A model generated the notes under the pieces. It worked only from the letters and a program-made list of their open reading frames with translations, was not told where the DNA came from and ran no database searches. This document shows positions 1-8,429 of a DNA stretch of 64,000 nt, piece by piece. How positions within the stretch are numbered: position 1 is the stretch's first letter; every line of letters begins with the position of its first letter. The position numbers were made by a program, and so were the translations under genes. Origin of the DNA: Palsa-1400 sp036501625 (GTDB taxonomy: Bacteria; Verrucomicrobiota; Verrucomicrobiia; Limisphaerales; Palsa-1400); assembly GCA_036501625.1 (NCBI GenBank), contig DASXZY010000008.1, positions 1 through 64,000 of the forward strand, in the 5' to 3' direction.

Positions 1-230
1 TGGTAGGAGTGACCTCGCTTCAAAAGCGCCACCGCCCTGGTGCGCCGCACCTGCAATTGTCGGGCAGAACCTTCGGGTCTCACGAACCATACTATGGCAC
101 AATTCAGGAAACATATCCATTATTTATGCGAAGCTCAATAACGCGATTTCATTGAGAATGTTCGGCCGGCGCGGATTTTCCATTCGCGCCGGTCTTGCTT
201 TTGGCGGGCGCTGAGCCACAATGGCCGGCG

Positions 231-698
231 ATGCGCCGCATTTTGGTTTCGCTGGCTTTGATGCTCTGGCTCGCGCCCACGCTCCACGCGGGCGAAGGGC
301 GCGTGCTCAAAGTGCTGCCCCAGCTTTTGGATTTGCGCGGGCGCCATGCCCTTTCCCCCAGCCTTTACGAGCGGGACGCCTACCAATTCCACTTGCGCAA
401 ATACCCGAAGGCCCGCGGAGGCGCGCGCCTGGCCGTACAGTGGAAGGCGAAGAAAGCCGATTGGAGCAAGCTGACGCTGCGGGCCGAAATGCGCTGGCTG
501 CAAGGCGACACCATCCGCACTGTCACGATGGAGGAACCCGCTGTCAAGACTGGGTACTTCAGCAACTGGTCTGAGTTCAGGGTCGAAGGCGCCGATTACG
601 CGGGTCTCGGCGAGATCGTGGCCTGGCGCGTCACGCTTTTGGAAGACGGCCATCCGTTGGGCGAATTGGAATCCTTCCTTTGGTCCGGCGGGAAGTGA
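231..698 (+). CDS. Small secreted protein of unknown function
   Basis: A 155-residue protein that I do not recognise. It opens with a short basic stretch (MRR) and a hydrophobic segment ending near LHAGEG, which looks like a cleavable Sec signal peptide, so it is probably exported. The frame is open from an earlier ATG at 195, but the start at 231 is preferred because it puts the signal peptide directly at the N-terminus. The mature part is basic, with many Lys, Arg and Trp residues (WKAKKADW, LRAEMRW), and its strand-like pattern suggests a small beta-sandwich. It stands alone, with no clear partner gene. A complete frame with a signal peptide supports a real gene; the function cannot be inferred. 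Confidence 0.6.
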   Translation: MRRILVSLALMLWLAPTLHAGEGRVLKVLPQLLDLRGRHALSPSLYERDAYQFHLRKYPKARGGARLAVQWKAKKADWSKLTLRAEMRWLQGDTIRTVTMEEPAVKTGYFSNWSEFRVEGADYAGLGEIVAWRVTLLEDGHPLGELESFLWSGGK

Positions 699-1170
699 GC
701 GGGTGTTGCTTCACTGAGTTCAAATCATTTTTGTGGCGCAAGGCAGGGCGAGGCTTCAGCCGAGCCGCTCCGCCAAAGAACCCCCAAGCGAAAGAACCTG
801 TCGTGGGTGAAGCAAAGCAGGAATTTTTTGTAGTTAGCAAACCAGGAAATCCTCAGATGCCACAGGTTCAAAAATCCTTTTATTGACTGCCAACGGTTTA
901 CAACAATTTAGATGCGTCTGCCCTGTCACACGGATTGCCAGTCAGGACATTCCTTGAACATGGGATTCCCGAACGCTTCACAACCGCCGCTCCGCTCACC
1001 ATCATCGCGCGATGAAGATGGTTTCCCCAGAACCTGAAAGGTTCGGAGCGGTTAGCCGGTGGTCGCGCGCAGCGACATCTCCGGAAGTCAAACGAAGAGA
1101 ATGCCGCATCTTGGAAGGATGCCAGCCCTGACGCCATGCCTTCCACCTTAAAGCCTATACCAACCAGGAT
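699..1170. other. Non-coding stretch with no recognised gene
   Basis: About 470 bases with no convincing gene. Short open frames on both strands lack a ribosome-binding site, a signal peptide or any familiar motif. Around 1020-1090 the sequence looks like the degenerate GC-rich intergenic filler seen in other genomes of this group, but no clear tandem or inverted repeat was found by eye. Confidence 0.5.
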
Positions 1171-1512
1171 ATGCCAGTGGGCCAGAGTGTCTTCTTTTGC
1201 TTGAGCAACGGTTGTTGCTCGAAAGTCATTGGTGTTGTTACTTTCGACCTATGGACTGGCACGAACGCCCTCATGCCAGGGACAAATTTGATCGCCGACC
1301 CATTTTACCAGGTGGACGAGACTGTTCATGGCTTCGAGGTCGGGGAGTCAAACCCTTACTACACGCCAATGAATACAGCCTACACTAATTACGGAGGCGT
1401 CAGTTGGTCTCCAGGCGAGCCGACTATCGGGCTCGCTGAAGGATTTATTCTTATTTCTGCAACGAACCATTCGTGGATCCAAAGATTTTCGCCGCTATGC
1501 TCAGGCGAGTAA
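1171..1512 (+). pseudogene. Short ORF, possible remnant of a Verrucomicrobia-type secreted protein
   Basis: A 113-residue frame with no signal peptide. The pattern of Gly/Asn/Tyr/Trp-rich strands followed by SPGEPTIGLAEGFILIS and WIQRFS resembles the C-terminal part of beta-rich exported proteins common in Verrucomicrobia, where a 'W.P....GPGEGFFV...W...F' pattern recurs. The frame is open only about 40 bases further upstream, so no N-terminal export signal is present. It may be the 3' remnant of a longer gene or a small gene of its own. Its stop codon lies immediately before the Shine-Dalgarno sequence of the leucine-rich-repeat gene, so the two could be transcribed and translated together. 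Confidence 0.35.
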
Positions 1513-1525
1513 AGGAGATTAGACC

Positions 1526-2725
1526 GTGAAGCAATATCAAACAATGGCACCCGCTTGCGGGACTCAAATTAGCAAGGCACAGAACGGAGGGCGATTCCTT
1601 CCGCTTCTTGCGTGGGCGTTGGTTTTGTTGATGGCGCCGATTGCGGCCAAGGCCCAGTTTACTTACACCACCAATGCCGATGGAGTCAGCCTTACCATCA
1701 CCAAATATACCGGCCCAGGCGGCATGGTAACGATTCCAACGAATATCGATGGCCTAACCGTGACCGTGATCGGGACTAATGCGTTTACTGACAATACAAA
1801 TATCACGGGCGTTACGATTCCCAACACCATCGGCAGCATCGGTTCGTACGCGTTCTTTTTCTGCCAGGGTTTGCCCTCTGTTACAATACCTGACAGCGTC
1901 ACCAACATAGGCGCGTACGTATTTTATAATTGCATTGCTCTTCGCAATGTAACCATCGGAAGCGGTGTCAGGAGCTTTGCGCCCTTCGCATTCGCGCGAG
2001 ATCCAATTACCAACCTCGTTATGTCCGCCAACACCACCAACATCGCAGTGGAAGCTTTCTATTACTGCGCCCTAAGCACCGCCACGGTGCCAGGCCACTT
2101 TGGTCCAAGCGACTTCATGGGAGCGTTTGTTGACAATATCGCGACGAATGTAATAGTAGCGGATGGAACTCTGAGCATTCAGGATGAACTGTTTGAGTTC
2201 GAAGGGCTGATTGCTAACATCGTCCTTCCGGAGAGCTTGACCAGCATTGGGCAGGAGGCGTTTTATTACTGCCAAGATTTAACCAACATCACGATTCCCG
2301 CCGCTGTGACGAATATCGGAACGGAGGCCTTCGGAGAATCCGGTCTCATCCACGGCGGAGCCTTCTTTAGCGGCAATGCGCCCAGCGTGGCTTCCACCTT
2401 GTTCGCTCCCGGTTTCAGCAACATTCTCACCGCCTATTACCTGCCGGGCGCGACGGGCTGGAGCAACGCTCTGGCGGACCTCAAAGCCGTGCTGTGGAAT
2501 CCAGCCGCGCAATCTGGCAGCTTTGGCGTGAGCAACAACCAATTCGGGTTCAACATCACCGGCACGCCGGGCATTCCCGTGGTGGTGGACGCCTGCACCA
2601 ATTTGTCCAACCCGCTCTGGATGCCCTTGCAGCAATTGACCGTGACCAATGGCCTGGCCTATTTCAGCGACCCGCAATGGACAAATTTCCCCGGGCGTTT
2701 TTACCGCATCCGCTCGCCGCATTAA
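1526..2725 (+). CDS. Secreted BspA-type leucine-rich-repeat protein
   Basis: A 399-residue exported protein. The GTG start at 1526 is supported by an AAAGGAG ribosome-binding site at 1511-1517. After a basic N-terminus, residues 23-43 form a signal peptide (LLAWALVLLMAPIAAKAQ). Residues about 55-290 carry LRR_5/BspA-type repeats of the 'V.IP..V..IG..AF..C..L..VTIP' kind, with clear copies near VTIPNTIGSIGSYAF, VTIPDSVTNIGAYVF and ITIPAAVTNIGTEAF. The last 65 residues (FGFNITGTPGIPVVVDA to FPGRFYRIRSP) match a beta-sandwich tail that is widespread on secreted Verrucomicrobia proteins. Proteins of this family usually act at the cell surface in adhesion or protein-protein contact; the ligand here is unknown. 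Confidence 0.85.
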   Translation: MKQYQTMAPACGTQISKAQNGGRFLPLLAWALVLLMAPIAAKAQFTYTTNADGVSLTITKYTGPGGMVTIPTNIDGLTVTVIGTNAFTDNTNITGVTIPNTIGSIGSYAFFFCQGLPSVTIPDSVTNIGAYVFYNCIALRNVTIGSGVRSFAPFAFARDPITNLVMSANTTNIAVEAFYYCALSTATVPGHFGPSDFMGAFVDNIATNVIVADGTLSIQDELFEFEGLIANIVLPESLTSIGQEAFYYCQDLTNITIPAAVTNIGTEAFGESGLIHGGAFFSGNAPSVASTLFAPGFSNILTAYYLPGATGWSNALADLKAVLWNPAAQSGSFGVSNNQFGFNITGTPGIPVVVDACTNLSNPLWMPLQQLTVTNGLAYFSDPQWTNFPGRFYRIRSPH

Positions 2726-2777
2726 ACAAAAGTGTAGTCAATGATAACATTTGCGGGTGGTTGGCAGCGCGCGTCCA

Positions 2778-4484
2778 TTACTTGACACTGAGCTTTTCCA
2801 AAACTTTTTGCAGCGCCTCGTCCGCCTTGATGGGTTCCATGGCTCCGCCGCGCGTTTTCAATTCCACTTCGCCCTTGGCCAGCGATTTCTCGCCGATGCC
2901 CACGCGGATCGGAAAGCCGATCAATTCGGAATCCTTAAACTTGACACCGGGGCGCTCGTCGCGGTCGTCCAAAATGACTTCCACTCCGCGGGCCGACAAA
3001 TCGGCGTAGAGTTTCTCGGCCAGTTTCATGACCGCGCCTTCGGGCGCCACGCTCAGGGGCGTCAAACACACAGTGTAGGGGGCCACGCTGAGGGGCCAGA
3101 TGATGCCGTCCTTGTCGTTGCATTGTTCGATGACGGCCTGGAGGGTGCGGGTCACGCCGATGCCGTAGCAACCCATGATGGCGGGCCGCTTCTGGCCGGA
3201 TTCGTCGAGGAAAAGGGCGTGCAGAGCTTCGCTGAATTTGGTGCCGAGCTTGAAAACATGGCCAACTTCGATGGCGCGCCGGATGAGCAAAGGCTGGCCG
3301 CATTTGAGGCACGGTTCGCCTGCCTGGGCGAGCCGAAGGTCGCCCCAATGTTTGACAGCAATATCGCGCTCCAGATCGACCTGGCGGAGATGGCGGCCGT
3401 CCTCGTTCGCGCCGGTGGTCATATTGGCGGCGCCGCGCAAGGTTTCATCCGCGTACACTGGAAGTTCCTTCACTCCGACCGCGCCGAGGCTGCCCGGACG
3501 CGCGCCCAGGGCCGCAACGATCTCCTGCGCCTCAGCGGGACGGAAGGTGGCGGTGCCCAGCGCCACCGTCAGCTTGGCTTCGTTCAACTGGTGATCGCCG
3601 CGCAACAAAATCAGGACCGGCTTGCCCTCGGCGATATAAACCAGCGTCTTGATCTGGCGCGCGGCGGGCGTGTTGAAGGGCGGGCGTGTCAAATCATCAA
3701 TGGTCGCCACGTTGGGCGTCGCGAATTTTTCGGGCTGGCCGCCGGAAATCGTTTCGCAGGGAGTGGCGCGGCTTCCCGCTTTCTCGACATTGGCGGCGTA
3801 ATGACATTGTTCGCACCAGGCCACTTCGTTTTCGCCGGCCTCGGCCGGGACCATGAACTCGTGCGAGAATTTTCCGGCCATGATGCCGGTGTCGGCCTCG
3901 ACGGCCATGGTCTTGAGGCCGCAGCGCTGGAAAATGCGCGCGTAGGCGTCATACATTTTTTTGTAGCTCGCGAGCGCGGCGTCGTCCGTGGTGTCAAAGC
4001 TGTAGGCGTCTTTCATGACGAATTCCTTGGCCCGCATGAGGCCGAAGCGGGGGCGGATTTCGTCGCGGAACTTGGTCTGAATTTGGTAAAAATTCTTGGG
4101 CAACTGGCGGTAGGAACTCAACTCGCCTGCCATCAGAGTCGTGATGACTTCCTCATGAGTCGGCCCCAGCACCCATTCTTTTTTGGCATGGTCGCGCGCT
4201 TTGAAAAGGACGCCCTGGGCAGATTCGTAGCGGCCGCTTTGCTGCCAGATTTCCGGGGGCTGGAGAGCGGGCATGAGGACTTCGAGCGCGCCGGCGCGGT
4301 TCATTTCCTCGCGCACGATTTGCTCGACCTTGCGCAAGGCGCGCACGCCCAACGGCAGGAACGTGTAGAGGCCGCCGGTCAGCTTGCGCGCCAGGCCGGC
4401 CCGCAAAAGCAATTTGTGGGAAATGATCTCAGCTTCGGCCGGTGTTTCTTTGAGAGTCGGGATGAAAGCCTGGCTCCAACGCAT
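2778..4484 (-). CDS. proS: Prolyl-tRNA synthetase
   Basis: This 568-residue enzyme charges tRNA-Pro with proline in the cytoplasm. The length and layout match the bacterial-type ProS with an inserted editing domain. The N-terminus MRWSQAFIPTLKETPAEAE and LLLRAGLARKLTGGLYTFLP contain class II motif 1. Motif 2 is read in YQIQTKFRDEIRPRFGLMRA followed by EFVMKDAYSFD. The editing (INS) region lies at about residues 225-390, where RGDHQLNEAKL is typical. Motif 3 is in MGCYGIGVTRTLQAVIEQ, and an anticodon-binding domain closes the protein. The frame runs 65 codons further upstream, but the family N-terminus fixes the start at 4484. It lies just downstream of the fumarylacetoacetate-hydrolase-family gene on the same strand. 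Confidence 0.97.
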   Translation of the reverse strand: MRWSQAFIPTLKETPAEAEIISHKLLLRAGLARKLTGGLYTFLPLGVRALRKVEQIVREEMNRAGALEVLMPALQPPEIWQQSGRYESAQGVLFKARDHAKKEWVLGPTHEEVITTLMAGELSSYRQLPKNFYQIQTKFRDEIRPRFGLMRAKEFVMKDAYSFDTTDDAALASYKKMYDAYARIFQRCGLKTMAVEADTGIMAGKFSHEFMVPAEAGENEVAWCEQCHYAANVEKAGSRATPCETISGGQPEKFATPNVATIDDLTRPPFNTPAARQIKTLVYIAEGKPVLILLRGDHQLNEAKLTVALGTATFRPAEAQEIVAALGARPGSLGAVGVKELPVYADETLRGAANMTTGANEDGRHLRQVDLERDIAVKHWGDLRLAQAGEPCLKCGQPLLIRRAIEVGHVFKLGTKFSEALHALFLDESGQKRPAIMGCYGIGVTRTLQAVIEQCNDKDGIIWPLSVAPYTVCLTPLSVAPEGAVMKLAEKLYADLSARGVEVILDDRDERPGVKFKDSELIGFPIRVGIGEKSLAKGEVELKTRGGAMEPIKADEALQKVLEKLSVK

Positions 4485-4519
4485 AATATAAGGGTATTTC
4501 GGCGGGCGGCCGCGCCCGG

Positions 4520-5275
4520 TTATTTGACAGTATTGACCAAGGGCGCCAGCCCCTGAATCCGCACTTCCAGGCGGTCGCCGGAAGCGATCGGACCCACGCC
4601 GCTGGGCGTGCCGGTGACGATGATATCGCCGGGCAGCAAGGTTAAATTGGTGGAAACGAAACTGACCAGGCGCGCGCAATCGAAAATAAGCTGGCTGGTA
4701 TTGGAATTCTGGCGAAGCTGGCCATTCTGGAACAGTTGGATGGTCAGGTCATGCGGGTCCAGTTTGGTTTCCACGCACGGTCCGAGCGGCGTGAATGTAT
4801 CAAAAGATTTGGCTCGCGCCCATTGGCTCTCCGAATTTTGGATCGTGCGGTCGCTGATGTCCTGCGCGGCCGTGTAACCGAAAATGTAGCGCGAGGCGGC
4901 GGCAGGCGTGACATTGCGCACGCGCCGTCCGATGACAATGGCCAATTCCGCTTCGAAATCCGTTCGATGATGAGGATGCGGAATTTCGATCTTGCCTCCA
5001 TCGGGGATGAGCGAGGTCGGCGCTTTGAACCAGAAAAGCGGTTCCTTAGGCAGAGCCTTGTTTTGTTCGCGGGCGTGGTCGGCGTAATTCAGCCCGATGG
5101 CCACGATTTTGGAAGGCGCCACCGGCGTGAGAGTCTTGACGCCTTTGAAGGGCATGGGTTTTTTGTCGAAGGTCGGGGAGCCAAAAACATCTCCGCGCAC
5201 ACGGAAGTGCTCGCCATCCACCACCCGCGCGTAAAAAATCTCGTCGCCTTTTTGAAAACGGCCAATCGCTGCCAT
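4520..5275 (-). CDS. Fumarylacetoacetate hydrolase family protein
   Basis: A 251-residue member of the FAH family, metal-dependent enzymes that cleave or decarboxylate 2-oxo acids such as acylpyruvates or 5-oxopent-3-ene dicarboxylates. A short N-terminal domain (to about residue 55) is followed by the catalytic domain beginning KIVAIGLNYADHAREQN. Family marks include FWFKAPTSLI, the metal-binding FEAELAIVIGRR, GYTAAQDISDRTIQ and the C-terminal LPGDIIVTGTPSGVGPI. The start at MAAIGRFQ was chosen because the 13 extra upstream residues are outside the family pattern. It is the first gene of a minus-strand pair with proS, about 35 bases apart. The substrate cannot be told from the sequence; acylpyruvate hydrolase is the usual guess. 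Confidence 0.9.
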   Translation of the reverse strand: MAAIGRFQKGDEIFYARVVDGEHFRVRGDVFGSPTFDKKPMPFKGVKTLTPVAPSKIVAIGLNYADHAREQNKALPKEPLFWFKAPTSLIPDGGKIEIPHPHHRTDFEAELAIVIGRRVRNVTPAAASRYIFGYTAAQDISDRTIQNSESQWARAKSFDTFTPLGPCVETKLDPHDLTIQLFQNGQLRQNSNTSQLIFDCARLVSFVSTNLTLLPGDIIVTGTPSGVGPIASGDRLEVRIQGLAPLVNTVK

Positions 5276-5458
5276 ATCGTGACGTGATGGTAACAGAGCG
5301 GACCCTCCTCGCAAGGTGAAACTGGAGGGGGCGCAAGAGCGCGAACTAAAATCTGGCTTGAAAAGCCTTGTTCAACCTTGTTTTCCCTTAAATTGCTTTG
5401 ACCTCAGTTTGTTTTTCTACATTTTTTAAAAATCCCCGGCAACCGGCCCAAAAGAACA

Positions 5459-5472
5459 CGCGCCGAAGCGCG
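5459..5472 (-). terminator. Possible terminator downstream of miaA
   Basis: A perfect 5-bp stem, CGCGC and GCGCG, encloses a 4-base loop that reads TTCG on the minus strand, a very stable tetraloop. On the minus strand it is followed by TGTTCTTTT, a moderately U-rich tract. It lies about 50 bases past the miaA stop codon, where the lgt-miaA transcript would be expected to end. The stem is short, so the call is tentative. Confidence 0.4.
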
Positions 5473-5521
5473 ACAACAGCCTAACCATACCATCTTTTCG
5501 TGGTAATGCAAGCAAAAAGTT

Positions 5522-6406
5522 TTAGAGAATCTGGCCCAGCTTTCCAGACGCGCCTTCGCCGAGCGTGATCCATTCCAAATTCATTTGGCGGCGGAACCAG
5601 GTTAGCTGTCGTTTGGCGTATTGGCGGGTGCGGATTTTGACCAACTCGATGGTCTCGTGCAGATTCCGCTGGCCGCGCAAGTGCTCAACGACCTGGCGAT
5701 AGCCGAGCGCTTGCATGGCGGTGGGATTGTCCGCGAGGCCTTGCGCGAGCAGCGATTCGGTCTCGGCCACCAAACCCCGGCGAAACATCTCGTCCACGCG
5801 CTGGTGGATGCGCTCGACCAACTCGCTGGCGGGGCGTGCAAGGCCGATCATGCCGGCACAGGCGGCGGGCGGGTTGGACCACGGGGCGCGTTGGGCGGAC
5901 ACAGGCTGGCCGGTCAAACGGATGATTTCCAGCGCACGGATGACGCGGCGCGGGTTCTGGCGGTCGATGGCCTGAAAAGCGGCGGGATCGCGCTGGGCCA
6001 ATTCTTCGAGCAATCGCTCAAGGGGAGCCGATTCCAACTCGGCGCGAAGGGCGGCATCGCGAGCGGGAGTCGGGCCCAGGCCTTCCAGGCAAGCTTTGAA
6101 ATAGAGGCCGGTGCCGCCGCAAAAAATGGCCCGCCGGCCGCGCGCCTCGATGTCCCGCGCGGCCAGGCCGGCACGCTGGATGAATTGGGCCGCGTCGAAA
6201 CATTCCTTGAGCGTTATGATGTCAATCAAATGATGGCGGACGCGCCGGCGATCTTCGGCGGAGGGTTTGGCCGTGCCGATATCCATGCCTTGATAAACCT
6301 GCATGGAATCGACTGAAATAATTTCGCCGCCCAGGCGCTCCGCCAGTTCAAGAGCAACGGCGGATTTGCCGACAGCGGTCGGGCCGGCCAGAAAGATGGG
6401 TGGCAT
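5522..6406 (-). CDS. miaA: tRNA dimethylallyltransferase
   Basis: This 294-residue cytoplasmic enzyme transfers a dimethylallyl group to adenosine 37 of tRNAs that read UNN codons. The P-loop GPTAVGKS is at residues 8-15. It is followed by the family signatures EIISVDSMQVYQGMDIGTAKP and HHLIDI. Other marks are the GGTGLYFKACLEGL motif, RRVIRALEIIRLTGQP, and a C-terminal region ending in RTRQYAKRQLTWFR that contacts the tRNA. Length is normal for the family. It sits 7 bases downstream of lgt and is probably cotranscribed with it; a hairpin beyond the stop may end the transcript. Confidence 0.97.
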   Translation of the reverse strand: MPPIFLAGPTAVGKSAVALELAERLGGEIISVDSMQVYQGMDIGTAKPSAEDRRRVRHHLIDIITLKECFDAAQFIQRAGLAARDIEARGRRAIFCGGTGLYFKACLEGLGPTPARDAALRAELESAPLERLLEELAQRDPAAFQAIDRQNPRRVIRALEIIRLTGQPVSAQRAPWSNPPAACAGMIGLARPASELVERIHQRVDEMFRRGLVAETESLLAQGLADNPTAMQALGYRQVVEHLRGQRNLHETIELVKIRTRQYAKRQLTWFRRQMNLEWITLGEGASGKLGQIL

Positions 6407-6413
6407 TCGACGC

Positions 6414-7217
6414 CTACGCTTTGCCGGGCAAGGCCGGGCTTCGCGGAACGCCCTTGAGGGGGCCTTTGCGCCATTGCCACCATAGCAGCAACCCTCCGGC
6501 CGTGATGATGCCGATGCTGACCATTTGCCCCGGAGTCAACCCGTTCCAATAGTGCTGGAGCGTGTAATCGCCGCGGTAATATTCGACAATCGAACGGAAG
6601 ATCGCGTAGAAGACCAGATAGAGACCGAAAATTTGCCCGTCGAATTTCCTCCGCCGATAGAGCCACGCCAGGAAAAAATACAACGAGACGTTCAGCAGCG
6701 AATCGTAAATCTCGGTTGGATGGACGTAGTGGGGATAGCTGTCGTGGCCGGGGGGAAACTTAATGCCCCAGGGCATTGTGGTGATGCGGCCGTAGCAGCA
6801 GCCGTTCATCAGGCAGCCCCACCGGCCGAAAAAACTCCCCAGCGCGATGCTCGGCGCGAGCACATCGGCCAGCCGCCACAACGGCAGCTTTTTGGCCCAT
6901 GCGAAAATGATGACCGCCGCCGACGCGCCGAGCAGCCCGCCGTAATAAACAATGCCGCCGTTCTGCACCATGAAGATTTGGTAAATCGGCACGCCCGCGA
7001 AATTCTCATCCCAATATTCCACCACAAACCAAGCCCGCGCCCCGGCGATGGCGCCGAGCAGCAGCCATGGGCCGAGGTCTATGATCGTGTCGGCTTTGAT
7101 GTTGGCGCGGCGGGCGCGCTGGCTGGCCGTCCACAGCCCGGCCAGGAAACCGGACGCGACAAAAATGCCAAACCACGTCACCACCACCGGCCCAATGACA
7201 AAAGCAATCTTATGCAC
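6414..7217 (-). CDS. lgt: Prolipoprotein diacylglyceryl transferase
   Basis: This 267-residue inner-membrane enzyme transfers diacylglycerol from phosphatidylglycerol to the lipobox cysteine of prolipoproteins. Several hydrophobic segments fit the multi-span fold. Signature regions are LLLGAIAGARAWFVVEYW, the YYGGLLGA motif (where Escherichia coli has His-Gly-Gly, here Tyr-Gly-Gly, a known variation), GRWGCLMNGCCYG and HPTEIYDSLLN, plus a conserved FRSIVEYYRGD near the C-terminus. It precedes miaA with a 7-base gap. Lipoproteins that could be substrates occur in this window (the MMPL-linked lipoprotein and the PqiC-like protein). Confidence 0.96.
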   Translation of the reverse strand: MHKIAFVIGPVVVTWFGIFVASGFLAGLWTASQRARRANIKADTIIDLGPWLLLGAIAGARAWFVVEYWDENFAGVPIYQIFMVQNGGIVYYGGLLGASAAVIIFAWAKKLPLWRLADVLAPSIALGSFFGRWGCLMNGCCYGRITTMPWGIKFPPGHDSYPHYVHPTEIYDSLLNVSLYFFLAWLYRRRKFDGQIFGLYLVFYAIFRSIVEYYRGDYTLQHYWNGLTPGQMVSIGIITAGGLLLWWQWRKGPLKGVPRSPALPGKA

Positions 7218-7319
7218 TCGGCCATAGGCTACGGGAAAATCCGCGAAATATCAAACCCGGAGGAATTTGGCGGTTAAACTTGTCCAGCGGAAATCACGTG
7301 CGCTAACATTCGGTTTGCC

Positions 7320-8426
7320 ATGTTAAAAAAAGCGCATAAGAAAGCAGGCGGCGGACTCAAAATTCCAAAAGGCGGCGCCTTGGACTTCCTGGCTCTCGGA
7401 GCAGTGGTCCATCGCCTCGATCCCGGCATCATTCCCTTTCGCAAAGCGGCGCATTGCGACATCCATGTCAGCGGCGGCGAGTTCAATTGCGCGGCCAATT
7501 TGTCGGATTGCTTCCGGCTCAAAACGGGCATTGCAACGGCCATGGTTGATTATCCCGTGGGCGAGCTGATTGCCGAGCGCATCCGGGCGATGGGCGTCCA
7601 GCCCTTCTATAAACATTTCGAACACGACGGCGTGCATGGCCCGAACATGGCGGCGGTTTATTCCGACCGCGGCCAGGGCGTGCGCGCGCCAGTGGTGTTT
7701 TACAACCGCTGCAATGAAGCGGCCGCGCGGCTCAAGCCGGGCGATTTCAATTGGCGGGAGATTTTTGGCAAGGGCGCGCGATGGTTTCACAGCGGCGGCA
7801 TCTTCGCGGCGCTCTCGCCGACAACAGCCGAGCTTATTGTGGAAGGCATGAAAGCGGCCAAGGCGTCGGGCGCGGTCACTTCGTTCGATCTCAATTACCG
7901 GGCCAAACTTTGGAACATCGCGGGCGGCCCGGAACACGCGAGGGGCGTGCTGGCACGCATTGTCAAACATGTGGATGTCCTGGTCGGCAATGAGGAGGAT
8001 TTGCAGCTTGGCCTTGGCGTGCCCGGCCCGGAAGGCCACGCGGCCAGCAAATTGGACCCGACCGCGTTCTTCAGCATGATCGGCGAGGTCACCAAGAAAC
8101 ATCCGCAAATCCAAGTCGTGGCCACGACGTTGCGGGAGGTTCAATCGACCAATCGGCATCGGTGGGCCGCTGTGGCGTGGGTCAACGGAAAGCACTACGT
8201 TTCGCCCACTTGCGATTTGGACGTGCTGGACCGCGTGGGCGGCGGCGACGGTTACGCCTCCGGGTTCATTTACGGTTTGCTGAATGCGGAATCGCCGCAG
8301 GAAGCGGTGAACCTCGGCTGGGCGCATGGCGCCTTGTTGACGACTTTCCCCGGCGACACGACCATGGCCACCGTCGAACAAGTCCGCGCTTTTGCCAAAG
8401 GCGGTTCGGCCCGAATTCAGCGATAG
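7320..8426 (+). CDS. PfkB-family sugar kinase, probably 2-keto-3-deoxygluconate kinase-like
   Basis: A 368-residue ribokinase/PfkB-family kinase that phosphorylates a sugar or sugar acid with ATP. The substrate-side motif is HVSGGEFNCAANLS at about 49-62, and FDLNYRAKLW (189-198) is the form typical of 2-keto-3-deoxygluconate kinases. The ATP-site signature, usually DTxGAGD, reads DRVGGGDGYASG (304-315), keeping the catalytic Asp at 310. The segment ALLTTFPGDTTMA follows as expected. The N-terminal 20 basic residues are an unusual extension, but no later Met fits. It is convergent with an SMP-30-type protein, 3 bases apart; both are often found in sugar-acid metabolism, which supports but does not prove the substrate. 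Confidence 0.85.
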   Translation: MLKKAHKKAGGGLKIPKGGALDFLALGAVVHRLDPGIIPFRKAAHCDIHVSGGEFNCAANLSDCFRLKTGIATAMVDYPVGELIAERIRAMGVQPFYKHFEHDGVHGPNMAAVYSDRGQGVRAPVVFYNRCNEAAARLKPGDFNWREIFGKGARWFHSGGIFAALSPTTAELIVEGMKAAKASGAVTSFDLNYRAKLWNIAGGPEHARGVLARIVKHVDVLVGNEEDLQLGLGVPGPEGHAASKLDPTAFFSMIGEVTKKHPQIQVVATTLREVQSTNRHRWAAVAWVNGKHYVSPTCDLDVLDRVGGGDGYASGFIYGLLNAESPQEAVNLGWAHGALLTTFPGDTTMATVEQVRAFAKGGSARIQR

Positions 8427-8429
8427 AAT

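Noticed and set aside
2751..4556. A 601-codon open frame on the plus strand opposite proS
   Set aside because: It is a shadow of the high-GC proS gene; the minus-strand product has all ProS motifs.
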